The notes beneath the pieces were generated by a model that saw only the letters and a list, made by a program, of their open reading frames with translations, had not been told where the DNA came from and searched no databases. DNA of 64,000 nt from Rhodanobacter fulvus Jip2 (GTDB lineage Bacteria; Pseudomonadota; Gammaproteobacteria; Xanthomonadales; Rhodanobacteraceae): contig NZ_AJXU01000044.1 in the NCBI RefSeq assembly GCF_000264315.1, positions 61,840 to 125,839 on the forward strand, read 5' to 3'. Shown piece by piece: positions 45,433 to 55,420 of the stretch. The position numbers and the translations under genes were made by a program. The number at the start of each line of letters is the position of its first letter. Positions within the stretch are counted from its first letter, which is position 1.

Positions 45433-48273
45433 ATGAAAACTGTCGCTCAGAACGTGCGTCGCTGCGAGGCGGCGCTGGTGGTGGGCATGGCACTGGCCTT
45501 GAGCGCATGCGGTGGCGGCGGCGGCGGTGGCGGCATCGGCAATGTGAAGCCCACGCCGACACCGACGCCTGCGCCCACTCCGACGCCAACCCCCACGCCG
45601 ACACCCACCCCGGGGCCCACCCCGGATCCACCGATCGATGCCCAGCTCAGCATCACGAATGCCAGGGCCGCGCATGCGCAGGGTTTCAATGGCAACGGGG
45701 TCACCATCGGCGTCGTCGACAGCGGCATCATGCGCAACCATCCTGCGCTGGCCGGCCGGGTGACGAAGGAGCTGATCTATGTCGACTCGTCGTTCAACAA
45801 CACCTCCATCGATGACGTGGTCGGCCATGGCACCTGGGTGTCGGAAATTGCCGCGGGCAAGGCGTTCGGCCTTTTCGCCGGTGGCATCGCGCCGGGCGCG
45901 CAACTGGTGTCGGCACGCATCATCAGTGACGTCGAGCCGACCGACGATGGCACCGGGCAGGGCAACCTGGTCACCAGCGCCGACCCGCTGGGCACGATCA
46001 ATGACGACCTGATCGCCAACAACGTCAAGATCTCGAACAACTCGTGGGGCGGCCTGTACTGGTCCGATACCGCCACGGCCACGACGAAGAGCTTCCACGA
46101 CGCCTACGCCCCCTTCATCAATACCTGGGGAGGGCTGGTCGTGATGGCGGCGGGAAACAGTGGCGAGGCCAATCCCAGCGACGTCGCGGCGTTGCCGAGT
46201 CGCGCCCCCGATCTGGAGCGCGGCTGGCTTACCGTGGTGGCGGTCGACAGCAACCATCCGACCCAACTGGCCAGCTACTCCAACGCCTGCGGCGTGGCCA
46301 TGAATTACTGCCTTGCCGCGCCCGGGGACGTGATCGTCAGCGCCAAGGATGACACCACCACCAACGTCAACTACCTGGTCGTCGGCGGCACTTCGCTGGC
46401 GGCACCGCAGGTTTCCGGCGCAGCCGCGCTGGTCTGGCAGGCCTACCCGTATTTCAGTAGCGACCTGGTGCGGCAGACTCTGCTTGGCACGGCCGACGAC
46501 CTTGGTGCGGCGGGTGTGGACAAGGTGTTCGGTTATGGCGAACTCAATGTAGGCAAGGCCGTCAACGGGCCGGCCAAGTTCGACTGGGGCGACGTCACCG
46601 TGAGCGTGCCGGGGAGCTCCAGCTGGAACAATCCGATCTCGGGCGCCGGCGGACTGATCAAGCAGGGGACCGGAAGGTTGACCCTGACCCAGCCCTCGAC
46701 CTTCGCCGGGCTGACCCAGGTGCAAGCGGGCACGCTGGTGGCGAAATCCCTGGCTTCGGGTGTGACCATCGGTGCGTCGGGTACGTTGGCCAACACGCAT
46801 GCCATCGGTGGCGATGTCGTCAACAGCGGCGTCATCGGGGTCAATGGCGGCAATGTTTCGGTGGCCGGCAATTACACCCAGCAAGGCAGCGGCCGCCTGG
46901 CCGTGTCGCTGGGTTCGATGTTGCAGGTGGCGGGCAAGGCGACGATCGCCGGTGGCGATGTCTATGTGATCGGCAAGGAGGACAGCTACGTTGCCGATTC
47001 GCATACCGTCGTGCTGAACGCAGCAGGTGGCTTGACCGGCGCCTTCAGCAGCTTCGCCTGGTCTGCCAACGTGACCTTGCTCAATGCCACGCTGGGCTAT
47101 GACGCCAACAACGCCTGGCTAAATGTCAGTCAGGTGAATGCCACCGCCGTGACGGGGCTTGCCTATACGGCGGCATCGTACGGTGCCGCGCAGCGGGTCG
47201 ATGCGGCATTCGGCCAGATCAACAGCCAGCTCAGTGGCGGTACGTCGGGCAGCGCGGCAGTCAGCAGTGGTTTCATCAAGGCGGCAGCGGGCCTGCAGCG
47301 CACGGCCAACGTCGAAACGCTGCAACGCTCGCTGGAAAGCCTGTCCGGCCAGTTGCATGCGGCCAGTACGGCGATGACGTTCGAGGCGATCGATGCCGGT
47401 ACGCGCGCCTTGTCGGATCGTTTCGACAACCTGCTGAGTACACCAGGCGCAGGCGGCTGGACGCAGAACCTGGGCTATCACGGCGGCATGTCACGCAGCG
47501 GCTACAGCGAGGTGGGTTACGACCTCAGCGGCTGGATGGCCGGCCAGGACTACCGTATCGGCAGCAACGGCGTGGCCGGCTTCGCGTTGAGCCAGAGCCA
47601 GGGCCTTGGTCGCCTGGCCGAGAGCGCGGACCAGGGCCGCAGTCACGCGATGGAAGGCATGTTGTATGGCGGCGTGATCGATGGCGCGTGGTACACGATG
47701 GGCCGTTTCGGCATCGGCAACTATCGCGAAAACATGCGGCGCACGGTTGAGCTGGGTGCTCAGTCCAGCAGCGTCAGCAGCCGAAGCGGAGGCCGCTACG
47801 GCGTCGCTTACGGGGAAAGCGGCTACCGCCTGGCGTTTGGTCGCAACGTTGTCACGCCGTATGCCAACCTGCAGTACGCGCAGATTCGACGCGACGGTTT
47901 CAACGAACTGGGCGGCGCCGGGTTCGGGTTGAAATCGGAGGCGCAAACCGCCGCGCGCTGGCAGGCCGGCCTGGGCGTGCGCGCCACCCGCGGTTGGCAG
48001 TTCGATCGCGGTGGCAACGTGCAATTGCAGACGCATCTGCTGTGGCAGCAATCGTTCGGGATGCGCGGCGATGTGTTCCAGGCCAGCTTCAGCGGCGTCA
48101 ATCAATGGGCGCCGGTGGGCGGCATCGGGCTGGCGCGCTACGGCGGCATGGCGGGTGCGTCAGTGGATTGGACGTTCACGCCGCGCATCAGTTTCCAGTT
48201 GGGCTACGACCAGTACCTCGGCCAGCGCCAGCAGGCGAAAATGGCGACCGCCAGCTTCAATTGGGCGTTCTGA
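45433..48273 (+). CDS. Lipidated subtilisin-like autotransporter protease (NalP/SphB1-like)
   Basis: 946 residues. The signal peptide ends in the lipobox A-L-S-A-C (Cys about residue 26), then poly-Gly and a Pro-Thr repeat linker (residues about 40-65). An S8 protease domain carries Asp about 96 (V-V-D-S-G-I), His about 132 (G-H-G-T-W-V) and Ser about 321 (G-G-T-S-L-A-A-P). A passenger-associated beta-helical stretch follows. The C-terminal beta-barrel translocator occupies roughly the last 270 residues and ends in aromatic N-W-A-F. Known lipidated subtilase autotransporters (NalP, SphB1) process other surface proteins. GGGGAAA precedes ATG 45433. An 8-bp inverted repeat (45336/45379) lies in the leader region. 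Confidence 0.93.
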   Translation: MKTVAQNVRRCEAALVVGMALALSACGGGGGGGGIGNVKPTPTPTPAPTPTPTPTPTPTPGPTPDPPIDAQLSITNARAAHAQGFNGNGVTIGVVDSGIMRNHPALAGRVTKELIYVDSSFNNTSIDDVVGHGTWVSEIAAGKAFGLFAGGIAPGAQLVSARIISDVEPTDDGTGQGNLVTSADPLGTINDDLIANNVKISNNSWGGLYWSDTATATTKSFHDAYAPFINTWGGLVVMAAGNSGEANPSDVAALPSRAPDLERGWLTVVAVDSNHPTQLASYSNACGVAMNYCLAAPGDVIVSAKDDTTTNVNYLVVGGTSLAAPQVSGAAALVWQAYPYFSSDLVRQTLLGTADDLGAAGVDKVFGYGELNVGKAVNGPAKFDWGDVTVSVPGSSSWNNPISGAGGLIKQGTGRLTLTQPSTFAGLTQVQAGTLVAKSLASGVTIGASGTLANTHAIGGDVVNSGVIGVNGGNVSVAGNYTQQGSGRLAVSLGSMLQVAGKATIAGGDVYVIGKEDSYVADSHTVVLNAAGGLTGAFSSFAWSANVTLLNATLGYDANNAWLNVSQVNATAVTGLAYTAASYGAAQRVDAAFGQINSQLSGGTSGSAAVSSGFIKAAAGLQRTANVETLQRSLESLSGQLHAASTAMTFEAIDAGTRALSDRFDNLLSTPGAGGWTQNLGYHGGMSRSGYSEVGYDLSGWMAGQDYRIGSNGVAGFALSQSQGLGRLAESADQGRSHAMEGMLYGGVIDGAWYTMGRFGIGNYRENMRRTVELGAQSSSVSSRSGGRYGVAYGESGYRLAFGRNVVTPYANLQYAQIRRDGFNELGGAGFGLKSEAQTAARWQAGLGVRATRGWQFDRGGNVQLQTHLLWQQSFGMRGDVFQASFSGVNQWAPVGGIGLARYGGMAGASVDWTFTPRISFQLGYDQYLGQRQQAKMATASFNWAF

Positions 48274-48281
48274 GTCCCTTG

Positions 48282-48446
48282 CCTCTCTCCCTCGTGGAGA
48301 GAGGGATGGCCCCGGGCACGGGTTGGTTCATCGCGAAAACCGGACCCTCTCCCCAACCCCTCTCCCAGAGGGAGAGGGGCTTCAAAGCAGAGAAAGTCCG
48401 GCGCTCTTGCTCTTCCGAATCCCGAATCCCGAATCCCGATTCCCGG
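48282..48446. repeat. Cluster of REP-like hairpins and GGGATTC repeats
   Basis: Two hairpins (CCTCTCTCC/GGAGAGAGG at 48282-48304 and CCCCTCTCCC/GGGAGAGGGG at 48357-48379) are followed by tandem CGAATCC copies (48417-48446). They fill the gap between the convergent autotransporter and liuA genes. The second hairpin is the same as the one inside argE. Confidence 0.85.
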
Positions 48447-48451
48447 CCTTC

Positions 48452-49609
48452 TCACGCCTTGCCGTGAAAAAGCTCGCGGCCGATCAGCATGCGGCGGATC
48501 TCGTTGGTGCCGGCGCCGATCTCGTACAGCTTCGCATCGCGCAACAGGCGGCCGGCCGGATAGTCGTTGATGTAGCCGTTGCCGCCCAGCGACTGGATCG
48601 CCTCCAGCGCCACTTTCACCGCGTTGGCCGAGGCGTTGAGCAGGCAGGCGGCCGGGTCGATGCGCGACTTCACGCCATTGTCGAACTGCTGCGCCACCAG
48701 GTAGGCGAAGCCGCGTGAGCTCTGCAGCGCGGTGTACATGTCGGCGACCTTCGCCTGCATGATCTCGAACGTGCCGATCGGCGCATTGAACTGCTTGCGC
48801 TCGCGCACGTAGGGCAGGGTGATGTCGAGCGCCGCCTGCATCAGGCCGATCGGGCCGCCGGACAGCACCAGCCGTTCGGTATCCAGCCCGTTCATCAGCA
48901 CGCGCACGCCTTCGTTGACTTCACCCACGATATTTTCGGCCGGGATCTCGCAATCCTCGAACACCAGCTCGCAGGTGTTGGAGCCGCGCATGCCCAGCTT
49001 GTCCAGTTTCTGCGCAGTGCTGAAACCCTGCATGCCTTTTTCGACGATGAAGGCGGTCATGCAGCGGCTGCCGGCGGTGCGCGGCGCGGTGCGCATGTAC
49101 ACCAGCAGCACGTCGGCATCGGGCCCGTTGGTGATCCACATCTTGCTGCCGTTGGCCACCCACACGCCTTCGCGCAGCTCGGCCTTGCAGCTCATCGAGC
49201 CGACCACGTCGGAGCCGGCGCCGGGCTCGCTCATCGCCAGCGCGCCCACGTGTTCGCCGCTGCACAATTTCGGCAGGTACTTCTGCTTCTGCGCTTCGTT
49301 GCCGTTGTGGAAGATGTTGTTGACGCAGAGGTTGGAGTGCGCGCCGTACGACAGGCCGACCGAACCGGAGGCGCGCGAGATTTCCTCCATCGCCACCATG
49401 TGCGCCAGAAAGCCCATGCCGGTGCCGCCGTACGCTTCGTCGACGGTGATGCCGAGCAGGCCCATCTCGCCCAGCTTGCGCCACAGGTCGGCGGGAAACA
49501 GGTTGTCGCGATCGATCCTGTCCGCGCGCGGGGCGATCTCCTTCTCCGCGAACGCGTGCACGGTTTCGCGCAGCAGGTCGATGTCTTCTCCGAGTGGAAA
49601 CGGACGCAT
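48452..49609 (-). CDS. liuA: Isovaleryl-CoA dehydrogenase
   Basis: FAD acyl-CoA dehydrogenase opening leucine degradation. 385 residues from ATG 49609, chosen because GGAG lies six bases upstream; in-frame ATGs at 49621 and 49648 are alternatives. Landmarks are [39 protein letters not shown] (family-specific) and [12 protein letters not shown] at the end. It is 5 kb from liuB with unrelated genes between. Confidence 0.95.
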   Translation of the reverse strand: MRPFPLGEDIDLLRETVHAFAEKEIAPRADRIDRDNLFPADLWRKLGEMGLLGITVDEAYGGTGMGFLAHMVAMEEISRASGSVGLSYGAHSNLCVNNIFHNGNEAQKQKYLPKLCSGEHVGALAMSEPGAGSDVVGSMSCKAELREGVWVANGSKMWITNGPDADVLLVYMRTAPRTAGSRCMTAFIVEKGMQGFSTAQKLDKLGMRGSNTCELVFEDCEIPAENIVGEVNEGVRVLMNGLDTERLVLSGGPIGLMQAALDITLPYVRERKQFNAPIGTFEIMQAKVADMYTALQSSRGFAYLVAQQFDNGVKSRIDPAACLLNASANAVKVALEAIQSLGGNGYINDYPAGRLLRDAKLYEIGAGTNEIRRMLIGRELFHGKA

Positions 49610-49730
49610 TGCGGACTCCATGGACGACGCGGATGACAGGTCGTCCATGGTAGCGCAGGCGCGACCCACCACTGGTGATGCCGCGCCGCGCTTCATCGGG
49701 ACAGGGCGTCGAAGCGCCCTGCCATCAGGT

Positions 49731-50171
49731 TCAGTGGACCTTGGCCAACTTGCCTCTCAGCGCCACGCCCGACATCAGGCTGCCCTTGTGGCATTCATAG
49801 TTTTTCGGGTCGCTGTGGACCTGTTTCTTGTAGTAGCTCTGGATGTCCACCACCGCATTGGCGCCGGCCTGCTTGGCCGCATCCTGCAGCGTGATCAGCG
49901 CCGACTGCAGCGCCCAGCTGCAGGATTCCTGGCTGGACTTGCCGAAGGCGTTGGTTTTCTTGTTGGTGACGACATTGTTGTTGACCACGTCCACCTTGCC
50001 GGCCGGCTGGTTGCCTTCCAGGTAGAACTTCACGCTGCCATCGAGCTTGCCGGCGGCGGTGGCGGCGGCGACGGTGTCCTGGAACGACAGGTACACCACG
50101 TCTTCGGCCATGCCGATGGCGGGAACCGCGGACAACGTGAGCAGGGTCAGGACGAGAACTTTGGCCTTCAT
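49731..50171 (-). CDS. Secreted protein of unknown function
   Basis: 146 residues with a signal peptide ending G-M-A-E. The mature part has V-V-Y-L-S-F-Q-D-T, a D-G-S-V-K-F-Y strand, [22 protein letters not shown] and two Cys. The G-A-N-A-V motif recalls small secreted heavy-metal-binding-like proteins that databases often mislabel excinuclease subunits in xanthomonads (from memory, not checked). It follows the ketoreductase gene after 92 bp and may be read as the tail of the polyene operon. Confidence 0.72.
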   Translation of the reverse strand: MKAKVLVLTLLTLSAVPAIGMAEDVVYLSFQDTVAAATAAGKLDGSVKFYLEGNQPAGKVDVVNNNVVTNKKTNAFGKSSQESCSWALQSALITLQDAAKQAGANAVVDIQSYYKKQVHSDPKNYECHKGSLMSGVALRGKLAKVH

Positions 50172-50263
50172 GTGCAACTCCTTGGGTGATGAATCGATGC
50201 GGTCGTCTGGCCGTGACAAAGCACGGGAAACCATGTCCGGAGCGGGTGCTTGAACAATCCCCT

Positions 50264-50992
50264 TCAGCACAGCCCGCCGTTGACGGCGAGCACCTGGCGG
50301 GTAATGTAGCCCGCGTCGGCGCCCAGCAAAAACTCCACGGCGGCAGCCACTTCGTCGGGCGTGCCGGTGCGTTCGGCCGGGATCATCTTCAGGATCTGCT
50401 CCACCGGCACCTCGGGGTCGAGCATGTCGGTTTCGATCAGCCCCGGCGCCACGCAGTTGACGGTGATCCTGCGCTTGGCCAGCTCCACCGCCAGCGCCTT
50501 GGCGGCGCCGATCACGCCAGCCTTCGAGGCGCTGTAGTTGACCTGGCCACGGTTGCCGATGATGCCGGAGACCGAGGTGATACAGACCACCCGGCCGGGC
50601 GCGCGGCGGCGGATCATCGGCATGATCAACGGATGCAGCACGTTGTAGAAGCCATCCAGGTTGGTGCGCAGCACGCTGTCCCAATCGTCGCCGCTGAGCG
50701 CGGGAAAAGCCGCGTCGCGGGTCAGCCCGGCATTGCAGACCACGCCGTAATACGCGCCGTGGGTGGCGACGTCCGCTTCCAGCGCGGCGGCACAGGCGGC
50801 GCGATCGGAAATGTCGAATTGCAGCACGCGGGCCGACTGGCCCAGCGCCTCGATCTCGCCGCGCACCGCGTCGGCTTCCTCGCGCCGTGAGCGGCAATGC
50901 AATACCAGGGTGTAGCCGGCGCGGGCCAGGCGCAGGGCGATGGCGCGGCCGATGCCGCGGCTGGAGCCGGTGACGAGGATGGTTTCAGGCAT
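50264..50992 (-). CDS. 3-ketoacyl-ACP reductase of the aryl polyene-like cluster
   Basis: 242-residue SDR (FabG type, ApeQ-like): V-T-G-S-S-R-G-I-G-R-A, N-A-G-L-T-R-D, S-V-S-G-I-I-G-N, Y-S-A-S-K-A-G and A-P-G-L-I-E-T-D-M. It reduces the 3-keto group after each chain extension. It is the last gene of the overlapping chain; its start overlaps the dehydratase stop by 8 bp. Confidence 0.93.
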   Translation of the reverse strand: MPETILVTGSSRGIGRAIALRLARAGYTLVLHCRSRREEADAVRGEIEALGQSARVLQFDISDRAACAAALEADVATHGAYYGVVCNAGLTRDAAFPALSGDDWDSVLRTNLDGFYNVLHPLIMPMIRRRAPGRVVCITSVSGIIGNRGQVNYSASKAGVIGAAKALAVELAKRRITVNCVAPGLIETDMLDPEVPVEQILKMIPAERTGTPDEVAAAVEFLLGADAGYITRQVLAVNGGLC

Positions 50993-51452
50993 GGGGCTGA
51001 CTCGGTGCAAGGGAAGCGAGGAAGGCGTCGCTGTCGGGTGGGCTGAAGACGGTCAGGCGGGCTTCGGCGTGGATGCCTTCGGCGTCGATGCGGCAGGCGA
51101 ACATGGCCATGCCATTGTCGTCGTGAAAACTGCGGAACGCCTCGACGGCCAGTTCGCTGCCGGGCGCAAACGCGTCCACATTGCAGCGGTAGTGGCGGGT
51201 GCCGAGCAGGAAACCCAGGCGCACCGCGCGGTGCTCGTGCTTCCCCGTCCAGCCCGACCATGCCGCCACGGCCTGCGCCATCAGCTCCACGCCGCACCAC
51301 GCGGGCAGGCTGCCATCGGCGGCGTTGAACGGGCCATCCGGCCGCACCACGAGTCCGCAGACGATGCGGTCGGTTTCGGCGTCCAGCACCGAGTCGAGCA
51401 GGATCATGTCGCCGCTGTGGGGTAGCAGGTCGGCAATCGGCCCATGCGTCAT
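50985..51452 (-). CDS. Hotdog-fold 3-hydroxyacyl-ACP dehydratase (ApeP-like)
   Basis: 155 residues. I-A-D-L-L-P-H-S-G-D-M-I-L-L-D is the FabZ/FabA-like His loop, and W-C-G-V-E-L-M-A-Q-A-V-A-A follows at the second catalytic site with Glu. This matches the small dehydratases of aryl polyene clusters that leave the conjugated double bonds. It overlaps both neighbours (4 and 8 bp). Confidence 0.88.
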   Translation of the reverse strand: MTHGPIADLLPHSGDMILLDSVLDAETDRIVCGLVVRPDGPFNAADGSLPAWCGVELMAQAVAAWSGWTGKHEHRAVRLGFLLGTRHYRCNVDAFAPGSELAVEAFRSFHDDNGMAMFACRIDAEGIHAEARLTVFSPPDSDAFLASLAPSQPHA

Positions 51453-52660
51453 GGCGGGATTTCCTCAGTGTTTCCGGCGTCGGCATCGGCCAGGATCAGG
51501 CTGGCGTTGTTGCCGCCGAACGCGAACGCGTTGCTCATCAGCCGCCGCGTGCCTTGCGCCGGCAGGCGGCGCTGCGTGTCGATCAGATCCAGTGCGGCCA
51601 GTTCCGGGTCGGCCACGCCATCCCAGACGTGCGGCGGCAGGCGATGGTCGCCATCCAGCAGGCTCAACCAGCAGAACGCGGCCTCCAGCGCGCCGGCGGC
51701 GGCGAGCGTGTGACCGGTCAGGGATTTGGTCGATGAGCATGGCACGCCGCGCGGGAATACCGCCGCCATCGCGCGGCTTTCCATGCGGTCGTTGTGTTCG
51801 GTGGCGGTGCCGTGCAGGTTGACGTAGTCGATCTGGCCGGCATCCAGCTGCGCTTGGGCGAGTGCGCCGCGCATCGCCTGCTGCGCGCCCAGGCCCTGCG
51901 GGTCCGGTGACGACATGTGGTACGCGTCGGAGCTGGCGCCGCTACCGGCGAGAACAACGCCACGGTGTTCGCGCGTCATCAGGAACAGCGCCGCGGCCTC
52001 GCCGATATTGATGCCGCGACGGTTTTGCGAGAACGGCCGGCAGCGTTCAACGTCGAGCGCGTCCAGCGCCAGAAAGCCGTTCACCGGCAACCGCGCAAGC
52101 GTGTCCACGCCGCCGCATAGCACCGCGTCGCACATGCCCATCTGCAACAAGCGCTGCGCGCTGATGAGGGCGCGGGCGCCGGAAGTGCAGGCGGTCGAGA
52201 TGCCATAGGCCGGCCCGGAAAGCGCCAGCCATTCGGCCAGGAACTCGGCCGGCGCGCCCAGCTCCTGATCGGCGTAACGGTAATCATCCGGCCACTGACC
52301 ATGCTGACGCCGATGGTTGATCGCTTCGGTGGTGCGTTCGATGCCGGTGGTGCTGGTGCCGATGACAACGCCTACGCGGTGCTCGCCGTGACGGTGGATT
52401 GCCGCGCGGATATCGCCCTCGATCTCCAGCGCTGCAGCCAGCAGCAGGCGGTTGGCGCGGTTGTCCCGTGTTGTCGCCAGCGCCGGCGGTATCGGCGGCA
52501 AGTCGTGGCTGACGGCGCCCAGCGGCAGCGATCGCCCCGGCGCCCAGCCGGCTTCGGCGCGGATGCTGCTGGCGTCGCCGGCAAACAGGGCCGCGGCAAC
52601 CTCCTGCTTGCCGCGGCCGAGGTTGCAGATCACGCCCAGCGCGTTGAGATAGGCCGTCAT
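51449..52660 (-). CDS. Beta-ketoacyl-ACP synthase (ApeO-like)
   Basis: 403 residues. A complete ketosynthase triad is visible: Cys in S-T-A-C-T-S-G-A, His in N-L-H-G-T-A-T-E-H-N-D, His in S-L-T-G-H-T-L-A-A-A-G. The C-terminus N-A-F-A-F-G-G-N-N-A-S-L is typical of KAS I/II. The start at 52660 overlaps the methyltransferase stop (ATGA). The long upstream open frame is a shadow of the methyltransferase gene. Confidence 0.92.
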   Translation of the reverse strand: MTAYLNALGVICNLGRGKQEVAAALFAGDASSIRAEAGWAPGRSLPLGAVSHDLPPIPPALATTRDNRANRLLLAAALEIEGDIRAAIHRHGEHRVGVVIGTSTTGIERTTEAINHRRQHGQWPDDYRYADQELGAPAEFLAEWLALSGPAYGISTACTSGARALISAQRLLQMGMCDAVLCGGVDTLARLPVNGFLALDALDVERCRPFSQNRRGINIGEAAALFLMTREHRGVVLAGSGASSDAYHMSSPDPQGLGAQQAMRGALAQAQLDAGQIDYVNLHGTATEHNDRMESRAMAAVFPRGVPCSSTKSLTGHTLAAAGALEAAFCWLSLLDGDHRLPPHVWDGVADPELAALDLIDTQRRLPAQGTRRLMSNAFAFGGNNASLILADADAGNTEEIPP

Positions 52661-53385
52661 GGGACGGGAGGCTTGCGGGCGGCCACGTTGACCAGGGTTT
52701 CCTCGCGCTTGCCCGGCTGTGGCGGCTGCTTCAGGTGCCAGCGTTCCAGCAGGCCGAAGTCGCGCGCGCGGCTCCACCACAGGTACGGCAGCGAAACCTG
52801 CTGCGGCCCGAACACGAAACCCCGTTCGCGCAGCATCTGCAGATAGCCGTCCGCACTTTTCTGCACGTGCATCGGGTGGCGGAAGAACCAGCGGATCACC
52901 CAGGTGTCGATATAGGCTTTGGTCGATTCGGCAAAGAGCAGTACGCCACCGGGTTTCAGCACGCGCCAGAATTCGGCCAGCGCACGTTCCTGCTCCACCA
53001 GGTGATGGAAGGTCTGGTGGCAGAACACGATGTCGACACTGGCGTCGGGCAGGTCGATCTGCGCGCAGTCGCCGGTGATCAGTTCGGCGGGGATCTGCTC
53101 CTTGTCCGCTTCGGCGCGCGACAGCGCAATGCTGTGCGGGTCGGCATCCAGCCCGATCAGCTGCTGTGGCTGGAAAGTGTCGCGCAACAGCCGGAACGAC
53201 TTGCCCTGGCCGCAACCCACGTCCAGCAGCACGCCGCCTTGCGGTGCCGGTTCGCCGCAGAGTTTCTTCAGGTCGTTGATGGCGACGCGGAGCACATGAT
53301 GCTGCCAGGTGAACGTGCTCAGGAAGCGGAAACCGATGCGGGTCTCCTCGACATACGTGGGGCTGGCGTAATTCATGGCAGGCAT
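52657..53385 (-). CDS. SAM-dependent class I methyltransferase
   Basis: 242 residues. The SAM loop L-L-D-V-G-C-G-Q-G-K-S, I-G-L-D-A-D-P, and motif L-P-D-A-S-V-D-I-V-F-C-H-Q-T-F-H-H are clear, with W-R-V-L-K-P-G-G-V-L-L-F-A after. Aryl polyene clusters carry such an enzyme, implicated in methylating the aryl head. The start ATG 53385 overlaps the thioesterase stop as TGATG, implying re-initiation. Confidence 0.9.
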   Translation of the reverse strand: MPAMNYASPTYVEETRIGFRFLSTFTWQHHVLRVAINDLKKLCGEPAPQGGVLLDVGCGQGKSFRLLRDTFQPQQLIGLDADPHSIALSRAEADKEQIPAELITGDCAQIDLPDASVDIVFCHQTFHHLVEQERALAEFWRVLKPGGVLLFAESTKAYIDTWVIRWFFRHPMHVQKSADGYLQMLRERGFVFGPQQVSLPYLWWSRARDFGLLERWHLKQPPQPGKREETLVNVAARKPPVP

Positions 53386-53828
53386 CAGGCAAGAGTGGAC
53401 GAAGAGGGTGGAAGATGGCGCTCGACCGCGTCGATCATCACCTGGGGCGAGACCAGCTGCATCACACCGTCGGCGCTGACCGCGATCTGCACCGTGCTGG
53501 CGCGGGTCAACCGTTCGCCGGTTTGCGCATCGCTGATCAGGTAGTTGATCTTCAGCCGGTTTTCCCATTCGGCGAGATCCGCGCGCACGCGCAGCCGCTG
53601 GCCGAAGCGTGCGCCCTGCACGTAGCGCAGCTGCAGGTCGATGATCGGCCAGGCATAGCCGGACGCCTGCATGTCGAGGTAGTTGTGGCCGATCATGTCG
53701 AGCAGCGCGCAGCGCGCGATCTCCAGGTACTTCACGTAATGGCCGTGCCAGACCACGCTCATCGAATCGACATCGAAGAACGGCACGACGATTTCCGTAT
53801 CAAGGTGCAACACGCCGCGGGTGCGCAT
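53385..53828 (-). CDS. Hotdog thioesterase (4-hydroxybenzoyl-CoA thioesterase/YbgC-like)
   Basis: 147 residues. V-V-P-F-F-D-V-D-S-M-S-V-V-W-H-G-H-Y-V-K-Y-L-E is the family's Asp-containing active-site strand-turn. Likely releases or edits acyl chains in the pathway (ApeK-like). GGAG precedes ATG 53828, which lies 29 bp inside the end of the upstream acyltransferase gene. Confidence 0.88.
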   Translation of the reverse strand: MRTRGVLHLDTEIVVPFFDVDSMSVVWHGHYVKYLEIARCALLDMIGHNYLDMQASGYAWPIIDLQLRYVQGARFGQRLRVRADLAEWENRLKINYLISDAQTGERLTRASTVQIAVSADGVMQLVSPQVMIDAVERHLPPSSSTLA

Positions 53829-54798
53829 GGTTTTCTCCAGTGGCGGGTGGTGGCGCGTCAAACTGCCAGTACGGGTGGAAATTGAACCATTGCCGCGGCG
53901 CCAGCAGGCACTTGTGCGCCAGGTAATCGGCATAGCGTTGTGCCCAGCCCTTGATCAGCGCCTCGCGCTGGCGACGATCCCAGGCCGGCGCGTCGATGAA
54001 CGATTCGAGATGAATCTGGTAGCGGCCGTCGATTTTCAGGCAGCACATCAGGTTCACCGGACAGCGCAGCAGCCCGGCGAGCATCCACGGGCCTTGCGGA
54101 AACGGCGCCGGATGGCCCAGGAAATCCACCACCACCCGGCGGCCGTCCTGCAGCGGCACGCGGTCGCCGGCAATCGCCAGCCATTCGCCGCGGTCCAGCC
54201 GCTGCGACAGGTCGAGCATCAGCGCGGCATCCATCTCGCTGACCTGCATCAGGTGCAGTTGATGGTCGCCGGCGGCGCTCTGCAGGCGATTGAAGTGGGC
54301 GACGTTGGCGGTGTGCACCAGCACGTTCAGCGGCACCTGCTCGCCCAGTTCCGCCAGCGCGCGGCATACCTCCAGATTGCCAAGATGGGTGCCCAGCAGG
54401 ATCTCGCCGCGGCCGCCCTGGCGGTTTTTCATCAGCCGCTCGCGCACGCCATCGGGATCGTGCAGCGTCACCTGGCTGAGCTTCAGCTTGCCGTGCCAGG
54501 CATCGAGCCGATCGAGCAGGCTTTCGCCGAACGCCATGAACTGGCCGAACACGCTGCGCAGGGTGGGGCGCAGGTCGCTGCGTCCGCTCCATTGGGCGAG
54601 GTAATCCTGATACTGGCGCACGTTGTGCCGGGCGCGACGCCCGAACACGAAGAAGTACAGCACGATGCCATACAGCACCGGCGTCATCGGGCGCCGCCCC
54701 AGCAGGCGCAGGCCGAACGCGGTGAGCTTCATCAGCCAGAAGCTTCCGCGCTCCCGCTGCGCCGCCCAATGCTGCTTGTCGTTGCCGTGCTCAGCCAT
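53800..54798 (-). CDS. LpxL/HtrB-like lysophospholipid acyltransferase
   Basis: 332 residues. An N-terminal hydrophobic anchor (L-Y-G-I-V-L-Y-F-F-V-F) precedes the LPLAT domain: G-E-I-L-L-G-T-H-L-G-N-L-E (H-x4-E/D-type active site), A-G-D-R-V-P-L, and P-F-P-Q-G-P-W-M-L-A. In aryl polyene clusters this acyltransferase helps attach the polyene chain to a lipid. It overlaps both neighbours. Confidence 0.88.
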   Translation of the reverse strand: MAEHGNDKQHWAAQRERGSFWLMKLTAFGLRLLGRRPMTPVLYGIVLYFFVFGRRARHNVRQYQDYLAQWSGRSDLRPTLRSVFGQFMAFGESLLDRLDAWHGKLKLSQVTLHDPDGVRERLMKNRQGGRGEILLGTHLGNLEVCRALAELGEQVPLNVLVHTANVAHFNRLQSAAGDHQLHLMQVSEMDAALMLDLSQRLDRGEWLAIAGDRVPLQDGRRVVVDFLGHPAPFPQGPWMLAGLLRCPVNLMCCLKIDGRYQIHLESFIDAPAWDRRQREALIKGWAQRYADYLAHKCLLAPRQWFNFHPYWQFDAPPPATGENHAHPRRVAP

Positions 54799-55420
54799 GG
54801 GCGAGCGTCACCCGCAGGCGTCCGGACGAGCAATGCTGGCCGGCGAGGCGGTAGGCGAAGTGGAGCTTTCCGAGCGTCGTGCCGGGCTCGTCCTCGTAAT
54901 GCAGGTCCAGTTGCAGCAGGTCGCCGGGACGCAGCAGCCGCTGGAATTTCAGCGCCTCCATCTCGCGGCATTGATTCGCGGTGCCCAGCCGCGGCGCGGC
55001 CAGCGCCAGCGCCCACGCCACCTGCACCACGCCCGGCAACACCGGCGCCGTGCGGAAGTGGTCGTCGAAGAGGATCAGGTCCGACGGCAACACCAGGTCG
55101 AGTTTCCAGCGGCCCGCGTTTTCCTGCTCGGCGACAGGACTGACCTGGCGCGGACGCGGCGTCGCCAGCAGGCGCTCGATGGTGGCGTGGTCGGTGGCCG
55201 CTGGCGGCACATCCAGCAGGCGCCAGTGCCGGGGCACAACCAGATCACGCGTGGTGAGCTGCGATTGCAATGCATCCAGCAGCGATTGGCGCCCTTCGCG
55301 GTGGAACTCGGCCTGGCCCAGGCGGCTCAGCAACAGCAGCGCGCCCGTGTTGCCGGCCCATGCGCCATCCAGCCAGGGATGCTCGGCAAGTGCCCTGGCC
55401 GCGGGCGCCAGCGGGCTCAC
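54791..55420 (-). CDS. Dehydratase (ApeI-like) fused to an apparent remnant of an AMP-ligase C-terminus
   Basis: 209 residues from GTG 55420 (GTGA overlap with the membrane protein gene). Residues about 95-209 are a hotdog dehydratase: L-P-S-D-L-I-L-F-D-D-H-F, P-V-L-P-G-V-V-Q-V-A-W-A and E-A-L-K-F-Q-R-L-L-R-P-G-D. The first 90 residues read like the last part of an adenylating ligase: L-L-D-A-L-Q-S-Q-L, then V-P-R-H-W-R-L-L-D-V-P-P, where a full enzyme has V-P-R-x-W-R-x-x-x-x-x-P. The ATP-binding core of a ligase is entirely absent. Described clusters encode a complete ligase next to this dehydratase. Confidence 0.82.
   Translation of the reverse strand: MSPLAPAARALAEHPWLDGAWAGNTGALLLLSRLGQAEFHREGRQSLLDALQSQLTTRDLVVPRHWRLLDVPPAATDHATIERLLATPRPRQVSPVAEQENAGRWKLDLVLPSDLILFDDHFRTAPVLPGVVQVAWALALAAPRLGTANQCREMEALKFQRLLRPGDLLQLDLHYEDEPGTTLGKLHFAYRLAGQHCSSGRLRVTLAHG

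Noticed and set aside
47491..48105. 204-codon minus-strand frame
   Set aside because: Antisense shadow within the autotransporter beta-barrel coding region.
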